Below are positions 1-12,053 of a stretch of DNA of 64,000 bases, in pieces (position 1 is the stretch's first letter; every line of letters begins with the position of its first letter). This stretch comes from Enoplolaimus lenunculus. Taxonomy: Eukaryota; Nematoda; Enoplea; Enoplida; Thoracostomopsidae. The notes below the pieces were generated by a model. That model saw only the letters and a list, made by a program, of their open reading frames with translations, had not been told where the DNA came from and made no database searches. The stretch lies in the NCBI GenBank assembly GCA_030248215.1, contig JASANG010002725.1, positions 124,001 to 188,000 of the forward strand, written 5' to 3'. Both the position numbers and the translations under genes were made by a program.

Positions 1-112
1 ACCATACGTGGTTTTAAGTAAAGTAGGTTTAATGGTTGTTGGGCGTTTTTTTGTGTTGTAATTGATCCATAGGTTTCGGCAACTATTATAGTAGTTTTAA
101 GTTAAACAGTTC

Positions 113-264
113 GGCCAATGTAAAAAACAGGGGCGGTACAGTATTATAAGCATATTCCTAAGCCTAAGCCTAAGCCTAAGCCAAGCAAAAAATAGGCTAA
201 AGCTTAGGCTTATGCTATTGTAGTCTCACAGAAAAACGTTCCGCCCCTGATCTTTTCATGGGCC
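113..264 (+). mobile_element. TTAGGC-rich MITE, copy 1
   Basis: The ends form an imperfect inverted repeat: the left reads GGCCAATG then CAGGGGCGG, and the right, reverse-complemented, reads GGGCCCATG then TCAGGGGCGG. Between them is a short run of CCTAAG units (TTAGGC on the other strand) and then a decayed inverted copy of it. There is no coding capacity. Seven further clear copies and several worn ones lie in this window (see 4935, 13237, 20154, 25500, 27040, 29246 and 57582). The superfamily is not assigned because no clean target duplication is visible. Confidence 0.75.
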
Positions 265-755
265 CAAAGTTTGAGCAGTTTTTAAACGTAGTTTTATGTT
301 TGCACAACAGTGTAGTTTCATTTTAGAATACTGCTGTTTGAGCAAAGTTTCATACAGCGGATGTGAAGTCTCTTAACTGAAAAAATACAAATGTCAGAAA
401 AAATATAAAGACACTTTGAAATTATATTTCGGAAGCAGAACGATTAAACTTTCGCAAATATTTGAATTTCAATTCTTTCAACATCGTACGCTTCGCTAGT
501 TGAAAAGGTTAAGTTGAATATTTGAACTGTTCGAATAAAGACATGTTCTTTTTATAATTACAATTTTGAATGGGTTGTAGCCCAAGGCAAACATATAAAA
601 TAAAACCTAGAAATATCCATTTTCTGGCTGGCATTTTCTTTTAAAAGCCGATGACTGCACTAACACTTTTTCTCTATACCTTGACAAATAAGTAATTTTA
701 CCGCTTTATAAAGTGAAACCTGAAACAACAAAAGACTAAAGAAAATTATATAGTT
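265..755. other. Spacer, nothing recognised
   Basis: AT-rich sequence with no coding signal, no splice-bounded open frame and no repeat shared with the rest of the window. Confidence 0.5.
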
Positions 756-764
756 GCTAAAACC

Positions 765-1034
765 AAGAGTGCATAATACAGGAGTGTGCCACTCTGGGGC
801 TTACCCCTCTTTGTTTAGAGGGGGGGATCGTTGTCACATGCAATAACCCTAAATTAAACTATAAAGGGAACGTGTTTGACGCCGCATGCATAAAGTGCCA
901 TGGTTCGCACCGGTTGTACTCCCCACTAAATAAAAGGGGGTAGGCCAAAAATGCTACGCGTGCCGATTACATTATTTTCTACACAGAATGTACCCAGTTT
1001 CATACTCTTGTTGAAGCATGCATCATGCACTCTT
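765..1034. mobile_element. Foldback MITE, Mutator-like, first of a pair
   Basis: Inverted ends start AAGAGTGCAT on both sides. The right arm contains CTGGGTACATTCTGTGTA, shared with the next element. It is flanked by identical 9-bp direct repeats GCTAAAACC (756-764 and 1035-1043), the duplication size usual for Mutator-like elements. Its right duplication is also the left duplication of the element at 1044. No transposase is encoded. Confidence 0.7.
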
Positions 1035-1043
1035 GCTAAAACC

Positions 1044-1314
1044 AAGAGTGGATGATCACTCTTTATAACAATAGTGTGCAACTGGGTACATTCTGTGTAT
1101 TAAAGAATGTACCCGGCACGCGTTGCATTTTAGGCCTACCCCCCTTGTTTAAGGGGCGGGGTGTAGGTGTACTGAAGCATACTGTTAATCTCTTGCTTAA
1201 CCCCTCCTGATTGAGGGGAGTCGAACAAAAATGCAACGCGTGCTGGTACATTCTTTAATACACAGAATGTACCCAGTTACACACTCTTGTTATAAAGAGT
1301 GATCATCCACTCTT
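1044..1314. mobile_element. Foldback MITE, Mutator-like, second of a pair
   Basis: Terminal inverted repeats of about 90 bases (1044-1133 and 1225-1314) begin AAGAGTGGATGATCACTC and match with few mismatches. They could fold into a long hairpin around a C/G-rich loop (CCCCTTGTTTAAGGGG). The flanks are GCTAAAACC on the left and GTTAAAACC on the right, 8 of 9 bases alike. The frames open across it are by-products of the inverted repeat and encode nothing recognisable. Confidence 0.75.
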
Positions 1315-1323
1315 GTTAAAACC

Positions 1324-3811
1324 AATTTCTACTTTTCGTTTAAAATCTCCTTTCTTGAAATAGGTCAAAAGAATTACGCAAAATAATTCAATGGTTACAA
1401 TTGAAAACACCTTTTGTTCACCAGCTACCTGTGGTTTTAAACAAATCCGAGTACCTAAAAGTACTTTCGATGGCTGGGTCGTAGCCAAAGCAAAACCAAA
1501 GTAGCTACATCCACTTCCAATGTGTTTGACAAATTTATTTCTGTTCATACGAAATGCTAGCGGAGACAAAACGACTTAAAATCATAACCATATCTTTCAT
1601 GTATCGTTGACGTGCCCCCAAACCAGAATCCTACCTATGACCATGTGTCGTCAAGTACCTCCACCCGGGGCGTGTTTTGAAACAAAGTAAGCCGCACAGT
1701 TGTGGAGTTTTTTTACGCTTTACCCTTGTCAGGCTTTTACGAAAGACTTTCTATTTCAGCTTATATTAGGCTAAATTCAATTAGAATGACGAAAACTAGA
1801 TGTTAGCAACACCGTCAGCGTAAACAAAACAATTTACAAGTGACTTTCTATAACCAAATGGGTGTTTTCGAAGTAATGGTTGGGTTTTGAAATCTTACGT
1901 AAGTATTTACTTGAGATAATGCTTTTATTGTGATTTTGTAACTCGCCGATTTAAAGCAAAAACTGTGTTTTTGTACCTAAAATATTAAATAAATGCCAAT
2001 TTTAAGCCACAAAAATAAACGAGAAAATCATAGAGATGACACATATGAAAAAGCTTTTTTTGAATTTGCAACTGACAATGGTTTGGTTTCGGAATACCCT
2101 ACTTAAAGTGCGACGTTGTATTCAAGTATTTGCTAAACAATTAATCGTTTCTGGAAATATACTTCAGTATGTAAATATATACTTAAGTTGCTCACCAACT
2201 TTAACAAATTATAAACTAAAGCCATATTCACACGTGCAAGTTTTAGAATGCAAATCAAAATTACGTGTGTAACTCCGCGTAATTTACAACTGCACAAATT
2301 TGAACCTATGAATTTAAACATTCCCTTTTCAAATACATATAAAACAAAAGTTGTTTTACTTTTCCATCAATTTGCAAACGGTCTTGCAAATTTTAACATT
2401 TTGCACAAATAATTTTAGGATGCACGCATTGAAAACCGAATAATTAGCATAATTTATATGTAAGGTTGCAGTTTGTCTCACGCCGGCGACCCTTTGCCCT
2501 ATTCCAATGCAGTACTGTCGCTGATATTGAGATTTTATGTCAAGTAAAGCGTTGCATACCTGCCACTCAAACTGCTCGCAAACCGGTCACTAATTCATCT
2601 ACCATACCCTGCGTAGTAATTTTCAAAATTAATTTGGCTCATATGCGGTTTAAACAATTATAGTTTTTATAATTTATTGAACGGGGCTTTTCTATGTTTA
2701 GCAGGTTTATATATTGTTGCCATAACGCCGTACAGGTTATTAGTTTTTCTAAATCGTACCGTCAGGTAATTTATTATTTTGAGTCCAAAAACAGGACACA
2801 TCTTATGAATTATTAAGCGCTATTTTTGTAAAGTGCCATATTGCACTATTGTGTCGCCCGAAAAATTTCTGACTAAAATTATAATATGAAAAAGTTTGTG
2901 GTTTGCATACGATTTTAAATATTTCATTCTTAAATTTTCAGATAACAATGAGACGGTTAAGTTGCGTACAGTCGTAACTCAATACAGCAAATTTGCCTTT
3001 TACCTATGCTGCACACTTGCTATAGGTGACGTTGAAAATATTTCTAAATTGAAAATACAATTTCAATTACAACGGATATTGAGAAATCTTTAACGGAGAT
3101 GGTGTAACGGAAACGCACTCTATAAGATGTTTACAGAAAGCAAACACGGAATTCTTTGAATATTTACCGATAAATCATCGACTCTTGAAGAAATCTTACA
3201 GGCATGGCTCGGCGTCTCTAGCCATTGCTGCTCTGATATATTCAAAATATAATTGTGGTTCCTTTACAAATGACAATATATTCAGCGTTGGTTGACTAAA
3301 ACAAAAGCGAATTTTAAGAACGTCGGGAAAGTGTCACAATCTAAGTCCTGGTATTAATACAGCTTAGGGTTTTAATATGATGACGTTAGAATTGAGGACA
3401 AAAATATGCTAGGACCATGGGTACTGGCTATGCATGCGCCAAACAAGCAACCAATTGAAACCGTCGGATCAGACGATCTTGACTATAATAATATTAAAGC
3501 TTTTTTATCTGTGTCAGATAGAAATCAAAGCAGTCTGACCGCTGGAGTCGCGGTCTATTGCAAGTTTGTCCTTACAAACTAAAGATGTATATATTTAATG
3601 CATATTTTTTTTATTTGTTTGTTTTGTATATATGTTGTCAAATCTATACTGTTTTCTAGGATAAAATGTGGGATTTTTCACCAGTTTTTTTAAAAAACCC
3701 ATTGAAATACAAAGACAGAGCGATTTAGAATTGTGAGAATAACTTTGTATGATGTATTGTTTAGCCAAACTATCTTAAACGATTTCATTAATTGAAATTT
3801 TCCTTTTACAG
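1324..3811. other. Spacer, no firm gene
   Basis: At 2217 a stretch resembling one end of the MITE at 6035 is visible (CATATTCACACGTGCAAG). A 59-codon open frame at 3406-3582 lies near the candidate exon at 3812 but has no clear splice sites. Nothing else is supported. Confidence 0.4.
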
Positions 3812-3921
3812 TGTCTACTTTTTATTCTTTTCCTGTAATCAATCGTCCAGGATGCAACCGGAGCGGCGCTAAAACGACCGGACACGGAACCGGGGATAAA
3901 TCAACTTTATCGGAGCCGAAA
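3812..3921 (+). CDS. Candidate exon of an unrecognised gene
   Basis: A pyrimidine-rich acceptor (TCCTTTTACAG) precedes an open segment that ends at a possible donor GTAGAT in phase 0. It reads as a polar, Gly/Thr/Lys-rich stretch (for example GAKTTGHGTGDKSTLSEPK). It would join in frame to the candidate exon at 7711. A second acceptor at 3849-3850 opens another frame, so even the reading frame is uncertain. No family was recognised. The splice sites are seen; the gene is only inferred. Confidence 0.25.
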
Positions 3922-4934
3922 GTAGATCGAAAGACGATACAAAGTTGGCTGACTAAACGTGAATTGAAATTTTTCAAATTTTTGACTAAGACCAAAATGA
4001 ATTTCACTGTACGACTATTTTTTTAAAAAATACAAGAAATTCATCAGTGAAACTTCACGAATCGCAGTTAAAATACACTACCCTAGCCAGAGACGAAGGT
4101 AGACTGTTTAGTTGTACCATGCAAGCTTGTAATAAGTTTAAAACTTAAAGCTTTACTTTCGACTTCAAATATAGTCTAAGCTAAGCTCAGAGGTGTGAAC
4201 TTATCCGATCAAAAAGTCGAGTCTTCTCATATGGCAAAATCTATTCTAAATGCATAAGGCCAACTTAACAATTGTTTTTATCTGAAATGTCAAAATGGTT
4301 AAAAATGTTTTGTACTATGGCCGCTTATAAGTCGCATATATCTGAAATGCCGCAAGCTAGACACTGTACATGACTTTGTAAAGGTGCATAGCTTATACAT
4401 CGAACCCTTTTCATACCGAAATGAAAAGCTATTGAGCAAAATAATACTACTATTGTAAACAATTTTTACCAATTTTTAAAAGCCTTATTGGCATACAAGC
4501 GTGCAGCCAGGATTTAAACTCGAGAGGGTAACGTCAGATAAAAGTGTCCAGTGACCGAGTGTAGCGAGCGAGAAACTTTATCATAACTTGTAGAATGACA
4601 GAGGTTGTGTTCTAAAGCCGTATTTGATTGGATTCACCCTCGAAGAACTTTTGCTGGCATATCCCTTCTATACCCTTTGTAGCTCTTGGCGGTATAGGTT
4701 GAACAGAGTCAGTGTTTTACCATTTTATGGCTTTTGTACTGTAAACTGAAACCGAGGCCTAAATGCAGCAGTCACAAACCCGTGATATAAAACTTCACTG
4801 CGACAAATGGACTACTCCGTATGTTTTTGCGCTTTGTTTTATTATAAAATAGACTTTTGTGGTTTTGAAATCAATATTACTTTTAACTTAGGATGTTTTA
4901 GATTTCGTCGGCATTTTTTTAATTTAACACAGTA
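3922..4934. other. Spacer, nothing recognised
   Basis: AT-rich sequence with no convincing exon and no shared repeat. Confidence 0.45.
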
Positions 4935-5131
4935 ACATGGACCCATGTAGAGAACAGGGCGGAAACGTTTTCCTACAGGTCTGTAATACAGTTAGCCTAA
5001 GCTTTAGGCTAAATTTTCTTAAGCTAGGCTTAGAAATAAGCTCATCCTTACGTTTGCGCTTAGGCTTAGGCTTAGGCTTATGCTTAGAAAAATGCTTATA
5101 CTACTGTTCCGGCCCTGTTCTATACATGTGC
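4935..5131 (-). mobile_element. TTAGGC-rich MITE, copy 2
   Basis: The ends are GGACCCATGTAGAGAACAGGG and, on the right, GGCCCTGTTCTATACATG. The interior has four near-perfect tandem CTTAGG units around 5060-5090. It is in reverse orientation relative to copy 1. Confidence 0.7.
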
Positions 5132-5263
5132 CGCATCATGCTACAGTTACGCTAGGTATTAAAAATCGTTGGGATTTTTATTAGGAGATTTTTGTGTAGT
5201 GTTTTTTGTTTTGTTTAGTACACATTCATGTGTTTGTTTTCAATGCCAAGCATATATCTGTCA

Positions 5264-5433
5264 TAGGCCAATCTGCTATTCAGGCCAATTACCAATTGGC
5301 TTGTCCAAATAATCAAATCTGACTAGTCCATAAGTTCAATAGTAGTTTAGCCAAGGCTACACTGCTATTACATAAAATGGCAGATTGGCTTTTAGGCCAA
5401 TTCTTTATTGGCCTGAACAACAGATTGGTCTAC
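5264..5433. repeat. Foldback repeat, AGGCCAATCTG family
   Basis: The left arm begins TAGGCCAATCTGCTATTCAG and the right arm, reverse-complemented, TAGACCAATCTGTTGTTCAG; about 37 bases pair on each side. The motif CCAAT(T/C) recurs several times in each arm. It is probably a small inverted-repeat transposon relic; the superfamily is unknown. Confidence 0.6.
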
Positions 5434-6030
5434 AACATATACACGTATAGAGTTACGTGATCAGCTTTATACTGGTTTGTAATGAGAAATTGCTAGCCGA
5501 TGAAATTGAAGTTGTGTATACGCAGACTTTGTAACAATTTTTTTCGTAACTATTGAATTTTATAATACTGTCGATAAATTTTTTGCCATAAGGACCGAAG
5601 ATGTGTTGGTTTTGAAAGCTACAGCCACTCCTTGGCCAGTATACTTATAGTTAAAGTCCGGAGGAATTAATAGACACGTTGAACATCTCAGTGAAAAACT
5701 TCACACGTTATTGCTCAAACGTCGAGGCGTGATAATTACTTAGCTAATGATGAAATTTATTTTATTCTACTATTAGCAACATCTGTCTTGATTAAAAACA
5801 TATTTTTACTGTTAACATGCTATGGTTGTAGCTTGACAGTAATTCAGAATTTAATTTATAGTTTTCAATAAAACTAACCTCTACTGCTGGAAATATTTCG
5901 AAGATAATTATCGGCGTTTGCTGTTATCTATTTTAGGAATAAGCAGTGATTTTGAAACTACGTAAAACTGAGCAAATCTATGGGGCTTTTCGCACATAAA
6001 ACTGACAATAAATTACTAGGTTGGTCTATT
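5434..6030. other. Spacer, nothing recognised
   Basis: No open frame with splice sites and no repeat shared with other parts of the window. Confidence 0.45.
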
Positions 6031-6034
6031 TTAA

Positions 6035-6327
6035 GGCCTATTCACTCGTGCAACTTTTTGGGGCAAAAACTTGCTCGTGCAACTTGCACGCGCATGTTTG
6101 GTCACAAAGCTACTTTACAGTTCTTGCAGCTGTTTATTAACTGGAATTCATGCTATTTCATATAATTCGCACCTGTGAACGCCGCTGCAAGTTGCTTGAA
6201 TTTCTTGCACCTGCAGTTGGATTGGTCAATAGGAGTGTTCCTTTGAAAATACTTGCAGCTGCAAACATTTCGTACAGCTTGCAGCAGTGAGTTCTCGCTG
6301 CAATAACTTGCACGTGTGAATGGGGCT
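6035..6327. mobile_element. TTAA-flanked MITE with TTCAC...GTGCAA ends
   Basis: TTAA lies on both sides (6031-6034 and 6328-6331). The left end reads GGCCTATTCACTCGTGCAAC and the right end, reverse-complemented, AGCCCCATTCACACGTGCAA. The interior repeats the TTGCAGCTGCAA theme. Worn relatives are seen near 2217 and around 42466-42640 and 43480-43600, inside the first DEG/ENaC gene. TTAA duplications are typical of piggyBac-type elements, but the ends match other superfamilies as well, so assignment is open. Confidence 0.55.
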
Positions 6328-6331
6328 TTAA

Positions 6332-6774
6332 GCATTTTAGAAAATCACTAAATAACAGTTTGCAATTACCTGAAACAGTTACGTGCTGGTTATTGTTAGT
6401 AGTTTAAAATCGCATGGTAATATTTGTCAGTAAGCAAAAACTGATTTGATTTATTGTGATTAATCGGTTGGGATTTAATAAAAATTGCCAGTTTGAATAT
6501 ACTTTTTGCAGTCAGAGGTCCATCGTACTAATGTTTCAATCTCTGCTGGTCGAGCAATGACGATAAAAGTTTTTAAAAACGGTCCAGGTTATTCGTCATT
6601 CTCTACGCTTGTCATTCAGCATTATCCTAACAACAACCAGACTTAGGCATTGTAGTATTGCGATTACAGTAATCAGTCATCAATTTTGATTGAATGTGAA
6701 ACTATAAAACTTCAAGATTACGTCATTTTTTGGTGAAAATTTCAGCAGTATAAATGTTCATTAGTGTGGAAACG
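6332..6774. other. Spacer, nothing recognised
   Basis: No supported feature. Confidence 0.45.
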
Positions 6775-6782
6775 GTGTTTAG

Positions 6783-7179
6783 CAATGACGGATCCATGGG
6801 GGGCCCACCCCGGCCTTGGCCCCCCACAACAGCATCTCGACAAAAATTATATAGTGTCAATTGCTGTTCTACGCTGTTTATTTCTCTGTTTTATACACAA
6901 TAGTATAAGCACGCTATAAAGTTTCGAACTCACCTTTATTTGGCCCTGACGTCGTTTATGCGCTACAATTAGGGATAATAGACATTTATGGACTCCAACA
7001 AGGGTTTACGGACTCTACCCGCTTACGGACTCTTATTAGGGATACGGACTCCTATTAATTGGGACTCAAAATGGGGACCCCCTCTTATTTGGCTCACTAC
7101 AGTATGTATGGGTCAAAAATAAGTTTATTACCTGTGAAATTTTGCCCCCCCCCATTTTGAGATCCTGGATCCGCCACTG
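6783..7179 (-). mobile_element. hAT-like MITE, GGCGGATCCA family, long form
   Basis: The ends CAATGACGGATCCA and TGGATCCGCCACTG are inverted repeats. The flanks are an 8-bp duplication with one mismatch (GTGTTTAG at 6775-6782, CTGTTTAG at 7180-7187), the size made by hAT transposases. The inner part (about 6860-7108) is foreign: it matches the TA-flanked element at 19580, with the tell-tale CTGTAGTGA end and the GAGTCC-rich body. No transposase is present. Confidence 0.85.
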
Positions 7180-7187
7180 CTGTTTAG

Positions 7188-9956
7188 CTAATTATTACTT
7201 TATAGACGGTACGGTATATCTATACATAAAACAACCACCTGTTATTTGCAACTTTGTAAACGCTCAATTGAAAAATGACCTATGATGGCAAAGGGGGAAA
7301 CTTTTTCAGCGAACCAACAAACTAAATCTTACTTTTCTATCGTCCCGTAGGACTCATTATGATATCATATATTTTGGATTTTTTTCATAGCAAAACACAT
7401 TTAACCTTTGTTACGTTTAACCTTTGTTAAACTACGTTTATAACTTGCTAATATACTCAATTATTTAAAGGATGTTCCTGCAATATATATTGCAGTTTTC
7501 GCCTTTTGTTACTAGTCTAGGCGATTACCACATTACGAGTCACACCATTGTCTAAAAGTAAGCGTAACCCAAAGCACAAACTTTAGCTCAAAACCTACTC
7601 TATAGTTTTAATACTGAAGAATGGGACGCCTTAAAAACAACTTGGATCCGGTATGAAATAAAATTGACTATTGCTCGAGCGGCTGGCTCTTTGTTTTTGT
7701 TGTTACGCAGGCAGCAGTGGCTTCAGCGCAGATGGAATCAGGTCACTTAGCCATCAGTCCGCTCGTGCCTAAATTTTCCGTTGGGAATGGTTCTTCCGAA
7801 GTTCAAAAGGTGTGTTTAGCCAAGTAACTAAAAAATATCTTGTGGACACACCACGAATTCAAAAATTGTTTCGCTCCTTCACCGCAACATTTAAACCTTA
7901 AAAGTATCGCAGTATTGAATAAAAACGCTTTAAGTACAATAATATTATTATTCTGCCTTATGGAAAATTTTAAATTCGCCTTTTATGGCGTGGGATTTTC
8001 TTCTGTTTTTAAAATTCACACGCCATTTAAAATGATATTTTTAAGAAAGGTTTATCTCTACAATTTGTAAACAGGTGTGACAGCTATGAAATATATTTTG
8101 AAAACAGCCAAAAATGCAAATTTAAAATAATTTTTCAGGTTTTAATTTCAATATCAGGCAAAATTTCAAATTAAACCACATTTATATATTCTAGACATCT
8201 TTGACACCATTTTAGCATATGTCTTTTACATGTCACAATATTGATTAAATATTGGCTGCTCAATGCTTAAAAACAATTTTGACAGTTTCTATGGCGTTTT
8301 ATAATTGTTAATTTCTAAAAGAACGCACGTCAAGCCAGCCAACGTCAAGAGTTATATATACTCTTAAGTGAGGTTTAAGCACCGTTTTCATTGTTTTCAA
8401 CAGGTGAAATGATTTATTCATAATTCTGTCTGATTCCTGATCTCTACCTACACACAAAATAAGTTGTCTTAATAAAATTTCAGCACTCCTACTTTCATAA
8501 ATTTTTAATACATAAATGTCTTGTATTTCAGAAGTTAATAGCCTTAAACAGTTCAGAAATTCGTTTGTTAAATGGTTAAAACATAAATGCCTCATATATA
8601 TTCAAGAAATTGCTGTTGCCAATTTATAAGACGCACAATTCTTTCTTTCTAGAAATAGTTGTTTTTATTGAAGAATTAATTTCTGATTTTAATGTATGTC
8701 AAAAAATTTGCTCCGTTTATATCCTTAAGAGTGTATATAAATAATCGAATTTTAAAGATATTTCGTTTTGAGCTCAGGCTGCCCTACCTAAATTTACGTC
8801 TTGCACTTATCTGAGGTTGTAAAATTAGTGTATTGTGTTAATCTTTAGTCTCAAACGTTGGAGTCGGTTTTGCATAACAAATCTGTGTTGTATTTCAGAC
8901 ATATTTGTCTTGTATCACAGAAATATTTATCTGATATTTAAAAAATATTTGTATTTTAGTCGTTCGTAAAACAAAGCCTCAAGTTTAAAACATTTAAGTG
9001 TGAAAAACTTCAGACCCTATTTCTGAAAATTTTAAGAAATAAAACTCTTGAATTCAAGCCATATAATATGTCTGGAGTCTGTATGAAGACGTAATAGTCT
9101 TAAATTTCGGTCAATATTTTTTGAATACAAGACAAGTTATTGTGTCTGTAGTTGCTGCAGCTTTTTAAAGAATGTTTCATAACAATCGCTAAGCTCTTCG
9201 ATTATCCCCCGCCCAAAACCGCTTGATATTGTTTGCCCGGAAATGGTCCGATTTTGAACAATTTTACAGATGCATCTGTCCTTATAATTCCACTTATCTT
9301 TGAGGTTTTGAAATAATCGATTTTTCAGGCCCCGCTGAGGCAACAAATATTAGTTTTTGCCTGCAAAATTTTACAACTTTTGTAATTCATTTAATACTTT
9401 GTTTAGGGAGTTGAATCGAATGGTGTTGAATTATTCGCAGTCATATAATTGGCTGAATAGCCCAGTAGCTGATCTGATGGGATTGCCCATCGGCGGCAGA
9501 GCACGTTCTGTAAACCATACCATATTTGGGCTAAAATTTAGACTTAGCAGAAATGTGGTTTCGAACAACTTTATAACTATTGTGGTTATCAGGAGTTTGC
9601 TGAAACAATACGAAACATGACAAGATATTTCACCAACGGAAACGTTGCTAAAAACAAAGGAATTGTTTCCTCAGCGCATGACAGTTTGAAGTTTGTGAGA
9701 ATCGGGCAGCTACTCAGCGACCCAATCGCACGTTTAGCTCTAACGGACAAGATTACAAATTATTAATTGTACGCAGCCATCGGGCAGTGTAGTTTAAATG
9801 ACATCACTGAACCATTTGTTTTATTTAAGGCGCGCCCGTAAACTAGAGAGAAACTAGGCCGATTCTTAAACATTTTTGCCCACTCCTAGCATTTTGATAT
9901 GGCTACAGGCCTGATTTTCAGCCAGTGGCGTTTTCCTTCGTACGAAACGACTCTAA
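7188..9956. other. Spacer with one candidate exon
   Basis: Apart from the candidate exon at 7711-7809 nothing is firm. Open frames at 8308-8595 (minus) and 9357-9620 (plus) were examined and not accepted. No dispersed repeat of the window was recognised here. Confidence 0.4.
7711..7809 (+). CDS. Candidate exon of an unrecognised gene
   Basis: A long T-rich tract and CGCAG acceptor are followed by 33 codons open in one frame only, ending at donor AAAAG|GTGTGT in phase 0. The peptide includes AQMESGHLAISPLVPKFSV. Base composition is richer in G+C than the surroundings, as in the firm exons of this window. It could join the segment at 3812-3921 in frame. No family was recognised, and no continuation downstream was found. 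Confidence 0.35.
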
Positions 9957-10411
<455 letters not shown>

Positions 10412-11551
10412 GCCAAAAGCTATTTTATCGAGGAATTAAAATTTTTGACTTTGAGTTTGCGTCATCGTTATTATTAAAGGGTTTCAAGATAATATGAAAA
10501 ATTAATGTTTTCAATGATGTAAACGGTTTTCGGCTGTGAGGCGAGGGGCAAAGAGAGTGAGATAATGATAGGTAATGCTGCAGCGAGGGACAACTGTTTG
10601 TTGCATTGTACCCAAAACACTTTGCGTTTAATATGCATAGTTTGTGTCACATTTGACAGTTGCTGTTTTACATTTCATCGCGTTCGACATTAAAAATCGT
10701 TTATGTAGTCCTGTAAACGTCGGCTTATGTCCTTTTTGACAATTTACAGCAAAATCAATCTCAAGAAAACATGTGGATGCCGGCTTCAGGAATAGAGTTC
10801 GCCAAATCGTACATCGGTGTAACCAGGATTTCAGATTGGCCAGGGCCACGCTTGTTACCTAAGTTTATTTTGCATTTGTTTTAAGTCGAATAAGTCTCAG
10901 CCTGCATTCAATTGTTATTAAAAATCTGTCTGCTAAAGTTACTGGAAAGTAAAATGCAAGACACTTTAGCGCAGACTATAAACGCAATTTTAGCACTAAA
11001 TTTTGTTACAAGGTTATGATTTTGATGTTTGTTGGGAGTAGCGCGGGCTGGGTAAAAAGATTTTGAATCGTGTATACTCGCAGGTAAACAATTTTAAACC
11101 TGCGGGTAGAAATTATTGATTCTTTACCCGCCTGAAATTTTGGTAACAAACGACAAACAGCAATGTTTAACTACAATTAGCCCGATGTTTTGTTGTTTTA
11201 CTTTTTAGATAGAATGACGGTTTGGTTTTCCATATAGCAGGGCAGCAAATCGACTTGCGCCCTTGTATGAGATTTTTAGCTAAAAGTTTCCGCAACTTTA
11301 GCATTGAGTTTTCGTATTTTATAACTGTTGTTACGTGCAGTAGGTTCTTTTGTAACTTTTGAGCAAATTTCGAAGTTTGAATTGTGGAGGTTTTTAAAAA
11401 AAAGCTGTAAACTGTAGGTTTTGACATCGCTGTGAAATTTTATAATTCACAATTTGTAGGTTATATTAATTATGTAATTTTGTCTCCTAGCGAACTATAC
11501 GGTATCAATTCACTGTAAAATTTCACATATTTTTACTGACTGCAACAATAA
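10412..11551. other. Spacer, one repeat fragment
   Basis: A worn fragment of the CCCGCGGGT repeat family is visible around 11037-11135. Otherwise nothing is recognised. Confidence 0.45.
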
Positions 11552-12053
11552 GGGTGAGTAAATGCGGCGGGTCGCGGGTAAAACAGTTTTGAGCGGGTAT
11601 ACCCGCGGGTGCAATGGCGGATCCACGGGGGGGCCACCCCGGCCGTGGCCCCCCAACAGCATCTCGACAAAAATTATATAGTGTCAATTGCTGTTCTACG
11701 CTGTTTATTTCTCTGTTTCATACACAATAGTATAAGCACGCTTTAAAGTTTCTTGGCCCTGGAGTCATTTATGCGCTACAATTAGGGATAATAGACATTT
11801 ATGGACTCTAAACAAGGGTTTAAGGACTCTACCCGCTTGCGGATTCTTATTAGGGATACGGACTCCTATTAATTGGGACTCAAAATGGCCCCCTCTTACT
11901 TGGGTCACTACAGTATGGGTCAAAATAAGTTTATTACCTGTGAAATTTTGGCCCCCTTATTTTGAGATCCTGGATCCGCCACTGCGCGGGTGCCAAATGA
12001 AACTACCACGTGTAAAGGCAAGCGCCGGGTGAAAAATCTTTACTCACTTACCC
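11552..12053. repeat. CCCGCGGGT-family repeat split by a hAT-like MITE
   Basis: The outer ends GGGTGAGTAAA and TTTACTCACTTACCC are inverted. The inner arms carry GCGGGTATACCCGCGGG. The element is interrupted at 11612-11984 by a complete GGCGGATCCA-family MITE whose 8-bp duplication CGCGGGTG comes from this host. The same GGGTATACCCGCG core is found in the hAT-like element at 23039 and in fragments at 48380 and 61697. Confidence 0.65.
11612..11984 (-). mobile_element. hAT-like MITE, GGCGGATCCA family, long form
   Basis: The ends are CAATGGCGGATCCACGGGGG and TGGATCCGCCACTG. Perfect 8-bp target duplications CGCGGGTG flank it (11604-11611 and 11985-11992). Like the copy at 6783 it carries an internal block related to the element at 19580, so this long form is what spread. 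It is inserted in the repeat at 11552-12053. Confidence 0.9.

Noticed and set aside
113-264. True interstitial telomere or chromosome end
   Set aside because: The CCTAAG run is only a few units long and sits inside an inverted-repeat element that recurs across the window.
8308-8595. 95-codon minus-strand frame
   Set aside because: No splice sites, no recognisable motif and AT-rich composition like the spacer.
9357-9620. 87-codon plus-strand frame with an acceptor-like GTTTAG inside
   Set aside because: Could be cut into an exon at 9406-9509, but its phase does not fit the candidate exon at 7711 and no family is recognised.
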